A stretch of 64,000 nt of DNA, from positions 1 to 64,000 of the forward strand of contig CAWJLG010000012.1 in the NCBI GenBank assembly GCA_963843595.1. Reading direction: 5' to 3'. Source of the DNA: CAIWHR01 sp963843595 (GTDB lineage Bacteria > Pseudomonadota > Gammaproteobacteria > Burkholderiales > Casimicrobiaceae). The notes beneath the pieces were generated by a model. The model was not told where the DNA came from. It worked only from the letters and a program-made list of their open reading frames with translations, and ran no database searches. A program made the position numbers and the translations under genes. This document shows, one piece after another, positions 45,977 to 55,332 of this stretch (its first letter is position 1; every line of letters starts with the position of its first letter).

Positions 45977-47164
45977 CTACGCGAACTGCCCGGCCGCGTG
46001 GCCCGACGACCACGCCCACTGGAAATTGTAGCCACCGAGCCAACCGGTGACGTCGACGACTTCGCCGACGAAGAAGAGCCCCGGCACGACGGTGGCCGCC
46101 ATCGTCCTCGACGACAGGCCGGCGGTGTCCACGCCGCCGAGGGTCACCTCGGCCTTCGCGTAGCCCAGCGTGCCTGACGGCAGCACCGACCAGCCGTGCA
46201 GCTCGGCGGCGATCGCGCGCATCCGCCGTTCGCCGAGGTCTCGCATGGGTCCGCCGACACCGTGGACCGCGCACCACTGCTGGGCGAGGCGTCGGGGCAG
46301 GAATTCGGCGAGCACGTTGTCCAGATGCGCCGACGAGGAGCCGGCCGCGACGAGCCGCTGCGCGACGTCGAGGCCGGGCGCGAGGTCGATCGCGAGCGGT
46401 GTTCGACCGTCCCAGTACGAGGAAATCTGCAGGATCGCCGGACCCGACAGTCCGCGGTGCGTGAACAGCAGATTCTCGCGGAAACGACCCCCGTTGCAGG
46501 CGATCTCGACATCGACGGCAATGCCGGCCAGGTCGCCGTAGCGGGCGAGCAGGTCGGGCGCGAACGCCAGCGGCACCAGCGCCGGCCGCGGTGGCACCAC
46601 GGCGAGCCCGAACTGCTCGGCCAGCCGATAACCGAACGGCGTCGCCCCGATCTTCGGCACGGTGAGGCCGCCGGTGGCGATGACGACCGAGCACGCGCGC
46701 ACGGCGCCCTGCGGGGTGGCGATCGTCCAGGCGTCGCCCTCGCGCAACACGCCATCGACGTGGCTGGGCATCCGCCACTGCACGCCGCCGCGGTCGCACT
46801 CCGCCTTGAGCATGCGGATGATGTCGGTCGCGCTGTCGTCGCAGAAGAGCTGGCCCAGCTTCTTCTCGTGATACGCGATACCGTGACGCTCGACGAGAGC
46901 GACGAAGTCGCGCGGGCCGAAGCGGGCGAGCGCGGACCGGCAGAAATCCGGATTGCGCGAGAGGTAGTTCGCCGGTCCCGCGCCGACGTTGGTGAAGTTG
47001 CAGCGGCCGCCGCCGGAGATGCGGATCTTCTCGCCGAGACGGTGATAGTGCTCGATCAGCAGCACGCGCCGGCCGCGCTGGCCCGCCTGCGCGGCGCACA
47101 TCATGCCCGCCGCACCCGCGCCGATGACCACAACGTCGAATGAGGAGGAGGAGGAGGCGCTCAC
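45977..47164 (-). CDS. YhiN/HI0933 family FAD-dependent oxidoreductase
   Basis: 395 residues. FAD-binding dinucleotide fold at the N-terminus (FDVVVIGAGAAGMMCAAQAG), then the family block EKIRISGGGRCNFTNVGAG, and ACSVVIATGGLTVPKIGATP in the middle; the C-terminal FFVGEVVDVTGWLGGYNFQW is characteristic of HI0933-like flavoproteins. Substrate unknown. The start lies in a low-complexity serine run (MSASSSSSFD). Followed at 45905 by the binding-protein gene on the same strand. Confidence 0.9.
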   Translation of the reverse strand: MSASSSSSFDVVVIGAGAAGMMCAAQAGQRGRRVLLIEHYHRLGEKIRISGGGRCNFTNVGAGPANYLSRNPDFCRSALARFGPRDFVALVERHGIAYHEKKLGQLFCDDSATDIIRMLKAECDRGGVQWRMPSHVDGVLREGDAWTIATPQGAVRACSVVIATGGLTVPKIGATPFGYRLAEQFGLAVVPPRPALVPLAFAPDLLARYGDLAGIAVDVEIACNGGRFRENLLFTHRGLSGPAILQISSYWDGRTPLAIDLAPGLDVAQRLVAAGSSSAHLDNVLAEFLPRRLAQQWCAVHGVGGPMRDLGERRMRAIAAELHGWSVLPSGTLGYAKAEVTLGGVDTAGLSSRTMAATVVPGLFFVGEVVDVTGWLGGYNFQWAWSSGHAAGQFA

Positions 47165-47243
47165 GGCGGCGTCGACCGGACCGCGTCAGCGCCGCGCGGC
47201 GGGCGAGGGCTCCGGCGCGAGCCTGAAGCGGCGCCGTCCGATG

Positions 47244-48395
47244 CTACGCGCCGAAGAAATCGCGGACCTTGTCCATCCAGGACTTCGCGCGCGGATTGTG
47301 CGCCCCGGGATCCTTGTCGTTGATCACCTCGAACTCGCGCAGCAGCTCCTTCTGGCGAGCGGTGAGCTTCACCGGCGTCTCGACGGCCACGTGACAGAAG
47401 AGATCGCCGACGACCGAGCCGCGCACGGGGCGGATTCCCTTGTTGCGCAGCCGGAACACCTGGCCGGTCTGCGTCTCGGGAGGGATCTTGATCTTGGCGT
47501 GACCCTCCAGCGTCGGGATCTCGATATCGCCGCCCAATGCCGCAACCGCGAAGCTGATCGGCATCTCGCAGTGAAGGTCGGCGCCTTCGCGCTGGAACAC
47601 GGAGTGCGGTTTCAGGTTGACGACGACGTAGAGATCGCCGGCCGGGCCGCCGTTCATCCCCGCCTCGCCTTCGCCGGAGAGGCGAATGCGGTCGTCCTGG
47701 TCGACGCCGGCCGGGATCTTCACCGACAGCGTCTTGCTCTTTTTCACGCGGCCGGCACCGTGGCAGGACGCACACGGATCGGGAATCACCTTGCCCGTGC
47801 CGTGGCACGTCGGGCACGTCTGCTGAATCGAGAAAAAGCCCTGCGACACGCGCACTTCGCCGCGACCGTGGCAGGTACCGCAGGGCTTGGGTTGCGTTCC
47901 GGGTTTCGCGCCGGTGCCGTGGCATGCCTCGCAGTTCTCCATGGCCGGGATCCGGATCTTCGCCTCGGTGCCGCGCGCCGCCTCCTCCAGTGACAGCTCG
48001 AGGTTGTAGCGCAGGTCGGCGCCGCGGTAGACGCCGTTGCCGCGCCCGCCGCGCTGCTGGCCGAAGATCTCGCCGAATATGTCGCCGAACGCGTCGGCAA
48101 ACCCGCCGAAACCTTCGGGTCCGCCGCCGAAACCGCGCGCTCCGGCGCCGGCGCCGAACCCGGCCGAGGGATCGACGCCCGCGTGCCCGAACTGGTCGTA
48201 TGCGGCGCGCTTCTTCGCGTCGGAGAGAACCTCGTAGGCCTCCTTCGCTTCCTTGAATTTCTCCTCCGCGCTCTTGTCGTCCGGATTGCGGTCCGGATGG
48301 TGCTTCATCGCGAGCTTCCGGTACACCTTCTTGATGTCGTCCTCGGAAGCGTCGCGATTGACGCCCAGTACCGTGTAGTAGTCGCGTTTGGCCAT
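47244..48395 (-). CDS. dnaJ: Chaperone DnaJ
   Basis: 383 residues, co-chaperone that delivers clients and stimulates DnaK ATPase. J domain with HPDRNPDD (HPD), Gly/Phe-rich linker (residues 76-120), four CxxCxGxG zinc repeats (CEACHGTG, CGTCHGRG, CPTCHGTG, CASCHGAG), and the C-terminal substrate-binding and dimerisation region. Lies 249 bases after dnaK; a long hairpin is in the gap (48538-48583). Confidence 0.97.
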   Translation of the reverse strand: MAKRDYYTVLGVNRDASEDDIKKVYRKLAMKHHPDRNPDDKSAEEKFKEAKEAYEVLSDAKKRAAYDQFGHAGVDPSAGFGAGAGARGFGGGPEGFGGFADAFGDIFGEIFGQQRGGRGNGVYRGADLRYNLELSLEEAARGTEAKIRIPAMENCEACHGTGAKPGTQPKPCGTCHGRGEVRVSQGFFSIQQTCPTCHGTGKVIPDPCASCHGAGRVKKSKTLSVKIPAGVDQDDRIRLSGEGEAGMNGGPAGDLYVVVNLKPHSVFQREGADLHCEMPISFAVAALGGDIEIPTLEGHAKIKIPPETQTGQVFRLRNKGIRPVRGSVVGDLFCHVAVETPVKLTARQKELLREFEVINDKDPGAHNPRAKSWMDKVRDFFGA

Positions 48396-48537
48396 GTCAG
48401 ACGGACTTTGCCGACGGCAGCGCGACGCCGCGCGGCCGATGCTTCGAATGGTCGGGATTCTCGTTGAACGTCACGGCAACCTGCACTTTCAATCGCTCCC
48501 CTTAACCGCGCCGGTGCCCGACCACCGCCAACGCGAA

Positions 48538-48583
48538 CGGCCGGATGGAGGGTCGCCGCCAGGCGGCAACTCCAATCCGGCCG
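48538..48583. other. Long hairpin between dnaK and dnaJ
   Basis: CGGCCGGATGGAG (48538-48550) and CTCCAATCCGGCCGG (48570-48584) pair almost fully with a GCCGCC/GGCGGC inner stem. There is no T-run, so it is more likely a stabiliser, processing site or partial attenuator than a terminator. Confidence 0.5.
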
Positions 48584-48644
48584 GATGTTCCGTCGCCCCT
48601 TCCGCCGCCTCCGGGCGAACCGGACTCGCGGCGACGCAACATCG

Positions 48645-50594
48645 CTATTTGCGATCCTTGACTTCCGTGTACTCGGCGTCGACCACTTTCTCTTCGTGCT
48701 GGCCACCGCTGCCACCACCCGCAGCCTCGCCCCCGCCCGCACCTGCCCCCGTTGCCTGGCTCTTGGCCTGCGCGTCGGCGTACATCGCCTCGCCGAGCTT
48801 CTGCGCGGTCTTGGCGAGGTCCTCGGTCTTGGCCTCGAGCCGTTCCTTGGAGACGTCCTTCTCCTTCAGCAGGTCCTCGGCGTCCTTCAGCGCAGCCTCG
48901 ATCTTCGCCTTCTCGTCGGCGCCAACCTTGTCACCGTACTCGCCGACCGACTTCTTCACGCTGTGCACCAGCGCGTCGAGCGCGTTCCTGGCCTGGACGA
49001 CCTCGAGCTGCTTCTTGTCGTCGTCGGCGTGCGCTTCGGCGTCCTTCACCATCGCCTGGATTTCGGCCTCGGACAATCCCGAGCTCGCCTTGATCTTGAT
49101 GGCGTTCTCCTTGCCGGTCGCCTTGTCCTTGGCCGACACGTGCAGGATGCCGTTGGCGTCGATGTCGAACGTCACCTCGATCTGCGGCATGCCGCGCGGC
49201 GACGGCGGGATGCCTTCCAGATTGAACTGGCCGAGGCTCTTGTTGCCGGACGCGACGTCGCGCTCGCCCTGCAGCACGTGGATCGTCACCGCGGACTGGT
49301 TGTCGTCGGCCGTCGAGAACGTCTGCTGCGCCTTGGTCGGAATCGTCGTGTTCTTCTGGATCAGCTTGGTCATCACGCCGCCGAGCGTCTCGATGCCCAG
49401 CGAGAGCGGCGTCACGTCGAGGAGCAGCACGTCCTTGACGTCGCCCTTCAGCACACCGCCCTGGATCGCGGCACCGACCGCAACGGCTTCGTCGGGGTTC
49501 ACGTCCTTGCGCGGTTCCTTGCCGAAGAACTCCTTCACCTTTTCCTGGACCTTCGGCATCCGCGTCATGCCACCGACGAGAATGACGTCGCCGATGTCGG
49601 AGAGCTTGACGCCGGCATCCTTGATCGCGATCCGGCACGGCTCGATCGTGCGCTCGACCAGATCCTCGACCAGCGACTCGAACTTCGCCCGGGTCAGCTT
49701 CAGCGACAGGTGCTTCGGGCCCGACTGGTCGGCCGTGATGTACGGCAGGTTGATGTCGGTCTGCTGCGAGCTCGACAGCTCGATCTTCGCCTTCTCGGCC
49801 GCTTCCTTGAGCCGCTGCAGCGCGAGCACGTCGTTCTTGAGATCGACGCCCTGTTCCTTCTTGAACTCGGTGACGATGTAGTCGATGACGCGCTGGTCGA
49901 AGTCCTCGCCGCCGAGGAACGTGTCGCCGTTGGTCGACAGCACCTCGAACTGATGCTCGCCTTCCACCTCGGCGATTTCGATGATCGAGATGTCGAACGT
50001 GCCGCCGCCCAGGTCGTACACCGCGATCTTGCGGTCGCCTTCCTTCTTGTCCATCCCGAACGCGAGAGCGGCGGCCGTGGGCTCGTTGATGATCCGCTTG
50101 ACCTCGAGTCCGGCGATGCGGCCGGCATCCTTGGTCGCCTGCCGCTGCGAGTCGTTGAAGTACGCCGGGACCGTGATCACGGCCTCCGTGACTTCCTCGC
50201 CGAGGTAGTCCTCGGCCGTCTTCTTCATCTTGCGCAGCACTTCGGCCGAGACCTGCGACGGCGCGATCTTCTTGCCGCGGACTTCGACCCAGGCATCGCC
50301 GTTGTCGTGCTTGACGATCTTGTACGGCATCAGGTCGATGTCCTTCTGCACCTCCTTTTCCTCGAAGCGCCGGCCGATCAGCCGCTTCACGGCGTAGAGC
50401 GTGTTCTTCGCGTTGGTGACGGCCTGCCGCTTCGCCGACGCGCCGCAGAGGATCTCGCCGTCGTCCTGGTACGCGACGATGGACGGCGTCGTGCGCGCGC
50501 CTTCCGAGTTCTCGATGACCTTCGGCTGGCCGCCTTCCATGATCGCGACGCAGCTGTTGGTGGTGCCGAGGTCGATGCCGATGATCTTGCCCAT
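48645..50594 (-). CDS. dnaK: Chaperone DnaK (Hsp70)
   Basis: 649 residues. ATPase domain begins GKIIGIDLGTTNSCVAIMEG; YFNDSQRQATKDAGRIAGL, EPTAAALAFGMD and VYDLGGGTFDISIIEI are Hsp70 signatures; ILVGGMTRMPKVQEKV precedes the substrate-binding domain; the lid ends in a Gly-rich tail with the conserved EEKVVDAEYTEVKD. ATG 50594 is the start; the longer open frame is not family-like. grpE lies upstream, dnaJ downstream, so one heat-shock operon. Confidence 0.98.
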   Translation of the reverse strand: MGKIIGIDLGTTNSCVAIMEGGQPKVIENSEGARTTPSIVAYQDDGEILCGASAKRQAVTNAKNTLYAVKRLIGRRFEEKEVQKDIDLMPYKIVKHDNGDAWVEVRGKKIAPSQVSAEVLRKMKKTAEDYLGEEVTEAVITVPAYFNDSQRQATKDAGRIAGLEVKRIINEPTAAALAFGMDKKEGDRKIAVYDLGGGTFDISIIEIAEVEGEHQFEVLSTNGDTFLGGEDFDQRVIDYIVTEFKKEQGVDLKNDVLALQRLKEAAEKAKIELSSSQQTDINLPYITADQSGPKHLSLKLTRAKFESLVEDLVERTIEPCRIAIKDAGVKLSDIGDVILVGGMTRMPKVQEKVKEFFGKEPRKDVNPDEAVAVGAAIQGGVLKGDVKDVLLLDVTPLSLGIETLGGVMTKLIQKNTTIPTKAQQTFSTADDNQSAVTIHVLQGERDVASGNKSLGQFNLEGIPPSPRGMPQIEVTFDIDANGILHVSAKDKATGKENAIKIKASSGLSEAEIQAMVKDAEAHADDDKKQLEVVQARNALDALVHSVKKSVGEYGDKVGADEKAKIEAALKDAEDLLKEKDVSKERLEAKTEDLAKTAQKLGEAMYADAQAKSQATGAGAGGGEAAGGGSGGQHEEKVVDAEYTEVKDRK

Positions 50595-50689
50595 GTTCGT
50601 CTTGCCTCCGGATTGCGAAATGGATTGCCTTGGATTCAGATGGGGTTCTGCGGGCCGCAATCAACCCGCAAAGGCACCGAAAGCGGTGT

Positions 50690-51277
50690 TCAGGCGTTGT
50701 TTTCCCCGGCCTTGGCGACGGCAACCATGGCCGGGCGCAGGACGCGGTCGTTGAGCAGATAGCCCTTCTGGAACACCTGCACGACCGTACCGGCCGGCGC
50801 GTCCGATTCGATCATCGTCATCGCCTGGTGACGGTGCGGGTCGAACTTCTGACCCGTCGGATCGACCACGCTGACCTGCGACTTGTCGAAGGCGGCGGCG
50901 AGCTGCTTCAGCGTGAGCTCGACCCCGGACCTGAGCGCTTCGGGTGTCGCATTGCCGGCTGCCAGTGTTGCTTCCAGCGCATCCTTGACCGGAAGGAGGT
51001 CTTCCGCAAAGCGCTCGATCGCGTACTTGTGGGCGCGAGCCAGGTCGTTCGCCGATTGCCGGCGGATGTTCTCGACATCCGCCCGCGCGCGCAGCCACGC
51101 ATCCTTGAGTTCGGCAGCCTCGTCCTCGGCCTTCTTGAGCAGCGCCCCGATGTCCGGTGCCGGATCGGCCGGCTTGGCATCGGGGACCGATTCGGTGGCG
51201 CCATGCATGCCCCTCACCGCAACCGTCTCGGCGGCCCCCGGCGTGGAGAAATTGTTCGGTTTGTCCTGCTCGGTCAT
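50690..51277 (-). CDS. grpE: Nucleotide exchange factor GrpE
   Basis: 195 residues. Acidic N-terminus, long coiled coil (LKDAWLRARADVENIRRQSA), then the beta-wing domain (DPHRHQAMTMIESDAPAGTV, VFQKGYLLNDRVLRPAMVAV). Releases ADP from DnaK. First gene of the grpE-dnaK-dnaJ group, with a heat-shock type promoter about 50 bases upstream. Confidence 0.97.
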   Translation of the reverse strand: MTEQDKPNNFSTPGAAETVAVRGMHGATESVPDAKPADPAPDIGALLKKAEDEAAELKDAWLRARADVENIRRQSANDLARAHKYAIERFAEDLLPVKDALEATLAAGNATPEALRSGVELTLKQLAAAFDKSQVSVVDPTGQKFDPHRHQAMTMIESDAPAGTVVQVFQKGYLLNDRVLRPAMVAVAKAGENNA

Positions 51278-51325
51278 CGAAACTCCCTGGAATGCGGATC
51301 CTTGCCTGTTTCAATCCAAGTGCGA

Positions 51326-51353
51326 CTATGGGGGCATTCGCGGGCTTTTCAAC
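51326..51353 (-). promoter_or_regulatory. Sigma-32 (heat-shock) type promoter of grpE
   Basis: Minus strand: GTTGAAA (51353-51347), 13-base spacer, CCCCATAG (51333-51326), close to the RpoH consensus CTTGAAA / CCCCATNT. Transcription would start about 45 bases upstream of the grpE ATG. The whole gap to hemH (51278-51607) shows no further gene and no CIRCE inverted repeat. Confidence 0.75.
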
Positions 51354-51607
51354 GGTTTTCGCCCGGACCCGCGGCGGCGGCGCGATCGGGCCGATATTTT
51401 CATTTGCGAACAATCGGTTAAAACCAGCGCACCCGCGCGCCATCCCGCAACCTCGGGCGCCACGCAGGCCACGGCTGACGCGGCGCCAAGCCCGCCGGCC
51501 GTGCAATGACCGGGCCGGGATTCGATTCCGGAGCGACGATCTCCCGCAGGCGCGCGCCGCCGCGGCCGCTGACGGGGCGACGCGCGGTCGCGCGCCGGCG
51601 AATCGGG

Positions 51608-52720
51608 CTAGCGCCCGGCGCCGAGCGCTTTCGCGCGGACCAGCGTGAGTTCTCGTGCCTGCGCGTCGGGCGGCACCGCCAGCCAGCCCTGCAGATGGCG
51701 CACCACGAGGTCGGCCAGAGCCCCGATCCACAGCGGATGCTCGTTGAGGCAGGGAATCGCGTGGAACTCGCGTCCGCCGGCGCCGAGAAACGCCTGTTTG
51801 ACCTCGAGGCCGATCTCCTCGAGCGTCTCGAGGCAGTCGGCGACGAATCCGGGACAGACCACGTCGACGCGCCCCACCCGTTCCCGCGCAAGCCCGACCA
51901 CGGTGTCCTGTGTGTACGGCTTCAGCCACTCGGCACGGCCGAAACGCGATTGGAATGTCACCACGATCTCCTTCGCCTCGATGCCCAGCTCGGTCGTCAG
52001 CAGCCGTGCCGTCTTGTGGCAGTGGCAGTGATAGGGGTCGCCCAGATCGAGCGAGCGCCGGGGGAGACCGTGGAAGCTCATCACCAGCCGGTCGGGCCGC
52101 CCGTGCTTCATCCAGTAGTCGTTGACGTTCTGGGCCAGGGCGCGAATGTAGCCCGGATCGTCGTGGAAGCAATCGACCGAACGCAGCGCCGGCATCCGCC
52201 GCACGTCGCGCGTGTACGCATAGACCGCGTCCATCGCCGACGCCGTCGTGCTGGCGGCGTACTGCGGATAAAGCGGGACGACGAGGATGCGATCGCAGCC
52301 ACCGGCGTGCAGGCGGTCGAGCGCGCCGGCAATGTCCGGATTGCCGTAGCGCATCGCGAGCTCGACCGCCGCCAGATCGGAAGGGAACCCCGCAGTCTTG
52401 AGCCGCTGGCCGAGGTAGCCCATCAGCAGCGTCTTCTGCTTCTGGCTGTGAACCAGCAGCGGGGAGCCGTCCTTGCTCCAGATCGCCGCATACTTCCTTG
52501 CCGAGCGGGCCGGGCGCACGCGCAGGATCACGCCGTGCAGGATCAGGCCCCAGACCGCGCGCGGAATCTCGACGACGCGGGGATCGGACAGGAACTCGGC
52601 CAGATAGCGCCGCACCGCGCCGGCGGTCGCGGCGTCGGGCGTGCCGAGATTGACGAGCAGCACCCCGAGCCGGGGGACACGATCATGCTGGAACGGCGGT
52701 TCGGGGCGAAACGCGGACAT
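51608..52720 (-). CDS. hemH: Ferrochelatase
   Basis: 370 residues. Inserts Fe2+ into protoporphyrin IX, last step of haem synthesis. GVLLVNLGTPDAATAGAVRR at the start, the catalytic His in VMSFHGLPRRSL, QSRFGRAEWLKPYT, and the conserved Glu in CLNEHPLW are present. The SnoaL-like gene ends 15 bases upstream, so the genes hrcA-SnoaL-hemH form one leftward group. Confidence 0.96.
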   Translation of the reverse strand: MSAFRPEPPFQHDRVPRLGVLLVNLGTPDAATAGAVRRYLAEFLSDPRVVEIPRAVWGLILHGVILRVRPARSARKYAAIWSKDGSPLLVHSQKQKTLLMGYLGQRLKTAGFPSDLAAVELAMRYGNPDIAGALDRLHAGGCDRILVVPLYPQYAASTTASAMDAVYAYTRDVRRMPALRSVDCFHDDPGYIRALAQNVNDYWMKHGRPDRLVMSFHGLPRRSLDLGDPYHCHCHKTARLLTTELGIEAKEIVVTFQSRFGRAEWLKPYTQDTVVGLARERVGRVDVVCPGFVADCLETLEEIGLEVKQAFLGAGGREFHAIPCLNEHPLWIGALADLVVRHLQGWLAVPPDAQARELTLVRAKALGAGR

Positions 52721-52735
52721 TGGCGCGCGTGGCGA

Positions 52736-53233
52736 TCAGCCGGCCTCTTTCGCGCGCCACGCGGCGAGGGTCCTGGCCGCCTGCACCTGCGTCGCGCGTT
52801 TCACCGGCGGCAGCCAGCCGAGCACCGCCCCCTTCACGCCGAGCGCCTGCCGCAGCCAGCGATAGAGATCGAAGCGATCGCGGTGCCGGTGGATCAGGCC
52901 GTCGCGGAAGAGAAATTCGGCGTCGATGCGGTTGACGACCCTGCGACCCGTCGCCGTATAGGTATAGCGCGCGACCCAGTGCGCGTGTCCCGACGTCGCG
53001 TCGGCGACAATGTCCGAGGCCTCGACGGCGAGGTCGCGGCCACGCTCGCAGAGCATCCGCCACATCGCGGCGACACCGGCGGCGTCGAGGTCCGGAAACA
53101 CCGGGTCGGAAAAGGTCGCCCTGGGGTGGTAGCAGGCCACCATCGTCTCGGCATCGCGGCGCCCGAGCGCCGCATAGAATCGCGCGATCAGCGCGGCGTT
53201 CGCGTGGCCGGCGGGTCGGGAAGCGGCGGCCAT
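52736..53233 (-). CDS. SnoaL-like / NTF2-fold protein
   Basis: 165 residues. NTF2-like cone fold: ALIARFYAALGRRDAETMVA, YHPRATFSDPVFPDL, then the beta-sheet part ending RFDLYRWLRQALGV. Used by many families for binding small hydrophobic ligands or weak catalysis; function here is unknown. ATG overlaps the hrcA stop (ATGA), so it is coupled to hrcA. Confidence 0.85.
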   Translation of the reverse strand: MAAASRPAGHANAALIARFYAALGRRDAETMVACYHPRATFSDPVFPDLDAAGVAAMWRMLCERGRDLAVEASDIVADATSGHAHWVARYTYTATGRRVVNRIDAEFLFRDGLIHRHRDRFDLYRWLRQALGVKGAVLGWLPPVKRATQVQAARTLAAWRAKEAG

Positions 53234-54258
53234 CACTCGTTCATCTGCTGGGTCAGCGCGTTCGACAGCAGCTTGGCGGTGATGTCGACAATCGGGATCA
53301 CGCGCTCGTACGCCATTCGGGTCGGGCCGATCACGCCGAGGGTGCCGATCACCTGCCCGTCGCGCTCGTACGGCGCGGTGACGACGCTGCATTCGTCGAG
53401 CGGCACCAGCCCCGACTCGTCGCCGATGTAGATCTGCACGCCCTGCGCCCGCTGCGACACGTCGAGAAGGTGGAGCAGCGAGGTCTTCTGTTCGAACAGC
53501 TCGAACAGCCGCCGCAACCGATCCATGTTCGAGGCCAGGTCGGTGGCCGACAGCAGATTCTTCTCGCCGGTGACGACCAACGCCTCGTCCTCGGCGAGGG
53601 CGGCACCGCCGACCTCGACCGCCGCGGTCATCAAGCCGACGATGTCCGTACGCAGCGAGGCCAGCTCGTCGGCCAGCAGCGCCCGCACGGCGGCGAACGG
53701 CTGGCCGGCATAGTGCCGGTTGAAGAAGTTGGTCGCCTCGATGAGCTGTGACTGCGTATACGGTCGGTCGGTGTGCAGGATCCGGTTCTGCACGTCGCCT
53801 TCGCCGGCGACGATGATGAGCAGCACGCGTCGCTCGGACAGGCGCAGGAACTCGAGATGGCGAAACGAGACCTCGCGCCGCTTGGGCGTCATCACGACGC
53901 CGGCGAAGTGGGTGAGCTGGGAGAGCAGCGACGCGGCCGCGCTGACCAGCTGCTGCGGGCGGTCGGCGTGAAGCTCGCCCTCGAGCCGGCTGATTTCGCG
54001 GTCGCCGAGCGGCTGTACCACCATCAGGCTGTCCACGAAGAAGCGATAGCCCTTCGGCGTCGGGACCCGGCCGGCCGACGTGTGCGGGCTCGCGATGTAG
54101 CCCAGCTCCTCGAGGTCCGCCATCACGTTGCGGATCGTCGCCGGCGAGAGCTCGAGGCCGGATTGCTTGGACAGCACCCGCGAGCCGACCGGCTGCCCTT
54201 CGACGACATAGCGCTCGACAAGCGTCTTCAACAGATGTTGGGCACGGCGATCCAGCAT
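53233..54258 (-). CDS. hrcA: Heat-inducible transcription repressor HrcA
   Basis: 341 residues. N-terminal winged helix (LSPATIRNVMADLEELGYIA, SPHTSAGRVPTPKGYRFFVD), GAF-like middle domain and C-terminal ERVIPIVDITAKLLSNALTQ. It binds CIRCE elements in many bacteria; none is visible near grpE/dnaK here, so its targets may lie outside the window. TAGAAT on the minus strand (54271-54266) ends 7 bases from the ATG and there is no ribosome-binding site, which suggests a leaderless message. Confidence 0.95.
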   Translation of the reverse strand: MLDRRAQHLLKTLVERYVVEGQPVGSRVLSKQSGLELSPATIRNVMADLEELGYIASPHTSAGRVPTPKGYRFFVDSLMVVQPLGDREISRLEGELHADRPQQLVSAAASLLSQLTHFAGVVMTPKRREVSFRHLEFLRLSERRVLLIIVAGEGDVQNRILHTDRPYTQSQLIEATNFFNRHYAGQPFAAVRALLADELASLRTDIVGLMTAAVEVGGAALAEDEALVVTGEKNLLSATDLASNMDRLRRLFELFEQKTSLLHLLDVSQRAQGVQIYIGDESGLVPLDECSVVTAPYERDGQVIGTLGVIGPTRMAYERVIPIVDITAKLLSNALTQQMNE

Positions 54259-54350
54259 GGCCGTTATTCTACAGAGGCCGCTGGATGACGGTGCCGCTCG
54301 TCCGGACGGCGCATTTGGGCGGGGGCCCGGGCTGTGCTTTAATCCCGGCC

Positions 54351-55253
54351 ATGTCCGCGCCCTCCTCCCGATTTCGCCGCATCGCGCTCGTCGGGCGCTA
54401 TGCGACGCCGGGCATCGCGGAGCCTCTTTCGCGGTTGGCGGCGTTCCTCGCCGCGCGGGGCCACCACGTCGTGCTGGAAGCGGAGACGGCGCGCTACACC
54501 CCGCTGCCGGGGTACCCGACGGCGGCCGCCGGGGCGCTCGGTGGCAGTGCGGACGTCGCGATCGTCGTCGGCGGCGACGGCACGATGCTGTCGATCGCGC
54601 GCCAGCTCGCGCCGGACGGCGTACCCCTGATCGGCGTCAACCAGGGACGTCTCGGGTTTCTGACGGACATCCCGCTCGCCCGGATGGAGGAAGCGGTGGG
54701 GGCGATGGTCGAAGGGCGCTACGTCGAGGAGCGGCGCACGCTGCTCGACGCGACGATCCGCCACGAAGACGGGACCGCGGAGACCGCGCTCGCGCTCAAC
54801 GAGGTCGTGGTGAGCCGGGGCATGATGGGCGGCATGATCGACACGGCCGTCGACATCGACGGCCGCTTCGTCCACGCGATGCGCTCGGACGGCCTCATCG
54901 TCGCGACTCCCACTGGCTCGACCGCCTATTCGCTGTCCGCTCAGGGTCCGATCGTCGATCCGGAAGTGCCGGCGTTCCTGCTGGTGCCCGTGGCGCCGCA
55001 CGCGCTCACCAACCGCCCGATCGCCGTCCGGGACAGCGCCGTCGTCGTCGTCACGCTGCTCAAGGGCAAGGACGCCGGCGTCCACTGCGACGGCCAGGCG
55101 CATTTCCCGCTGCAGGAGGGCGGCCGGGTGACGATCCGTCGTGCCGCGCACCGCGCCCGGCTGCTGCATCCCGAGGGTTACGACCATTTCGCGATGCTGC
55201 GCGAGAAGCTGCACTGGAGCGAGACGCCCGAGCCGTTGCGGCCGGACAAATAG
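54351..55253 (+). CDS. nadK: NAD kinase
   Basis: 300 residues. Phosphorylates NAD to NADP. The GGDGT motif (AIVVGGDGTMLSIARQ), the NQGRLGFLTDIPL block, TPTGSTAYSLSAQGPIV and the C-terminal HPEGYDHFAMLREKLHW are all present. ATG 54351 matches the family; the upstream ATG at 54285 would overlap the divergent hrcA promoter. TTTAAT (54338-54343) ends 7 bases before the ATG, again without a ribosome-binding site. Confidence 0.96.
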   Translation: MSAPSSRFRRIALVGRYATPGIAEPLSRLAAFLAARGHHVVLEAETARYTPLPGYPTAAAGALGGSADVAIVVGGDGTMLSIARQLAPDGVPLIGVNQGRLGFLTDIPLARMEEAVGAMVEGRYVEERRTLLDATIRHEDGTAETALALNEVVVSRGMMGGMIDTAVDIDGRFVHAMRSDGLIVATPTGSTAYSLSAQGPIVDPEVPAFLLVPVAPHALTNRPIAVRDSAVVVVTLLKGKDAGVHCDGQAHFPLQEGGRVTIRRAAHRARLLHPEGYDHFAMLREKLHWSETPEPLRPDK

Positions 55254-55332
55254 AAGCCGACGTCGGGCACGACCCTGCCCTTTCACCGTCGCGCCCACCG
55301 CAGAATCGACGCGACCGCACGAACGCCATTGC

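Noticed and set aside
48585..50762. 725-codon plus-strand frame over dnaK
   Set aside because: Leu/Val/Asp-rich antisense shadow of dnaK, a common artefact.
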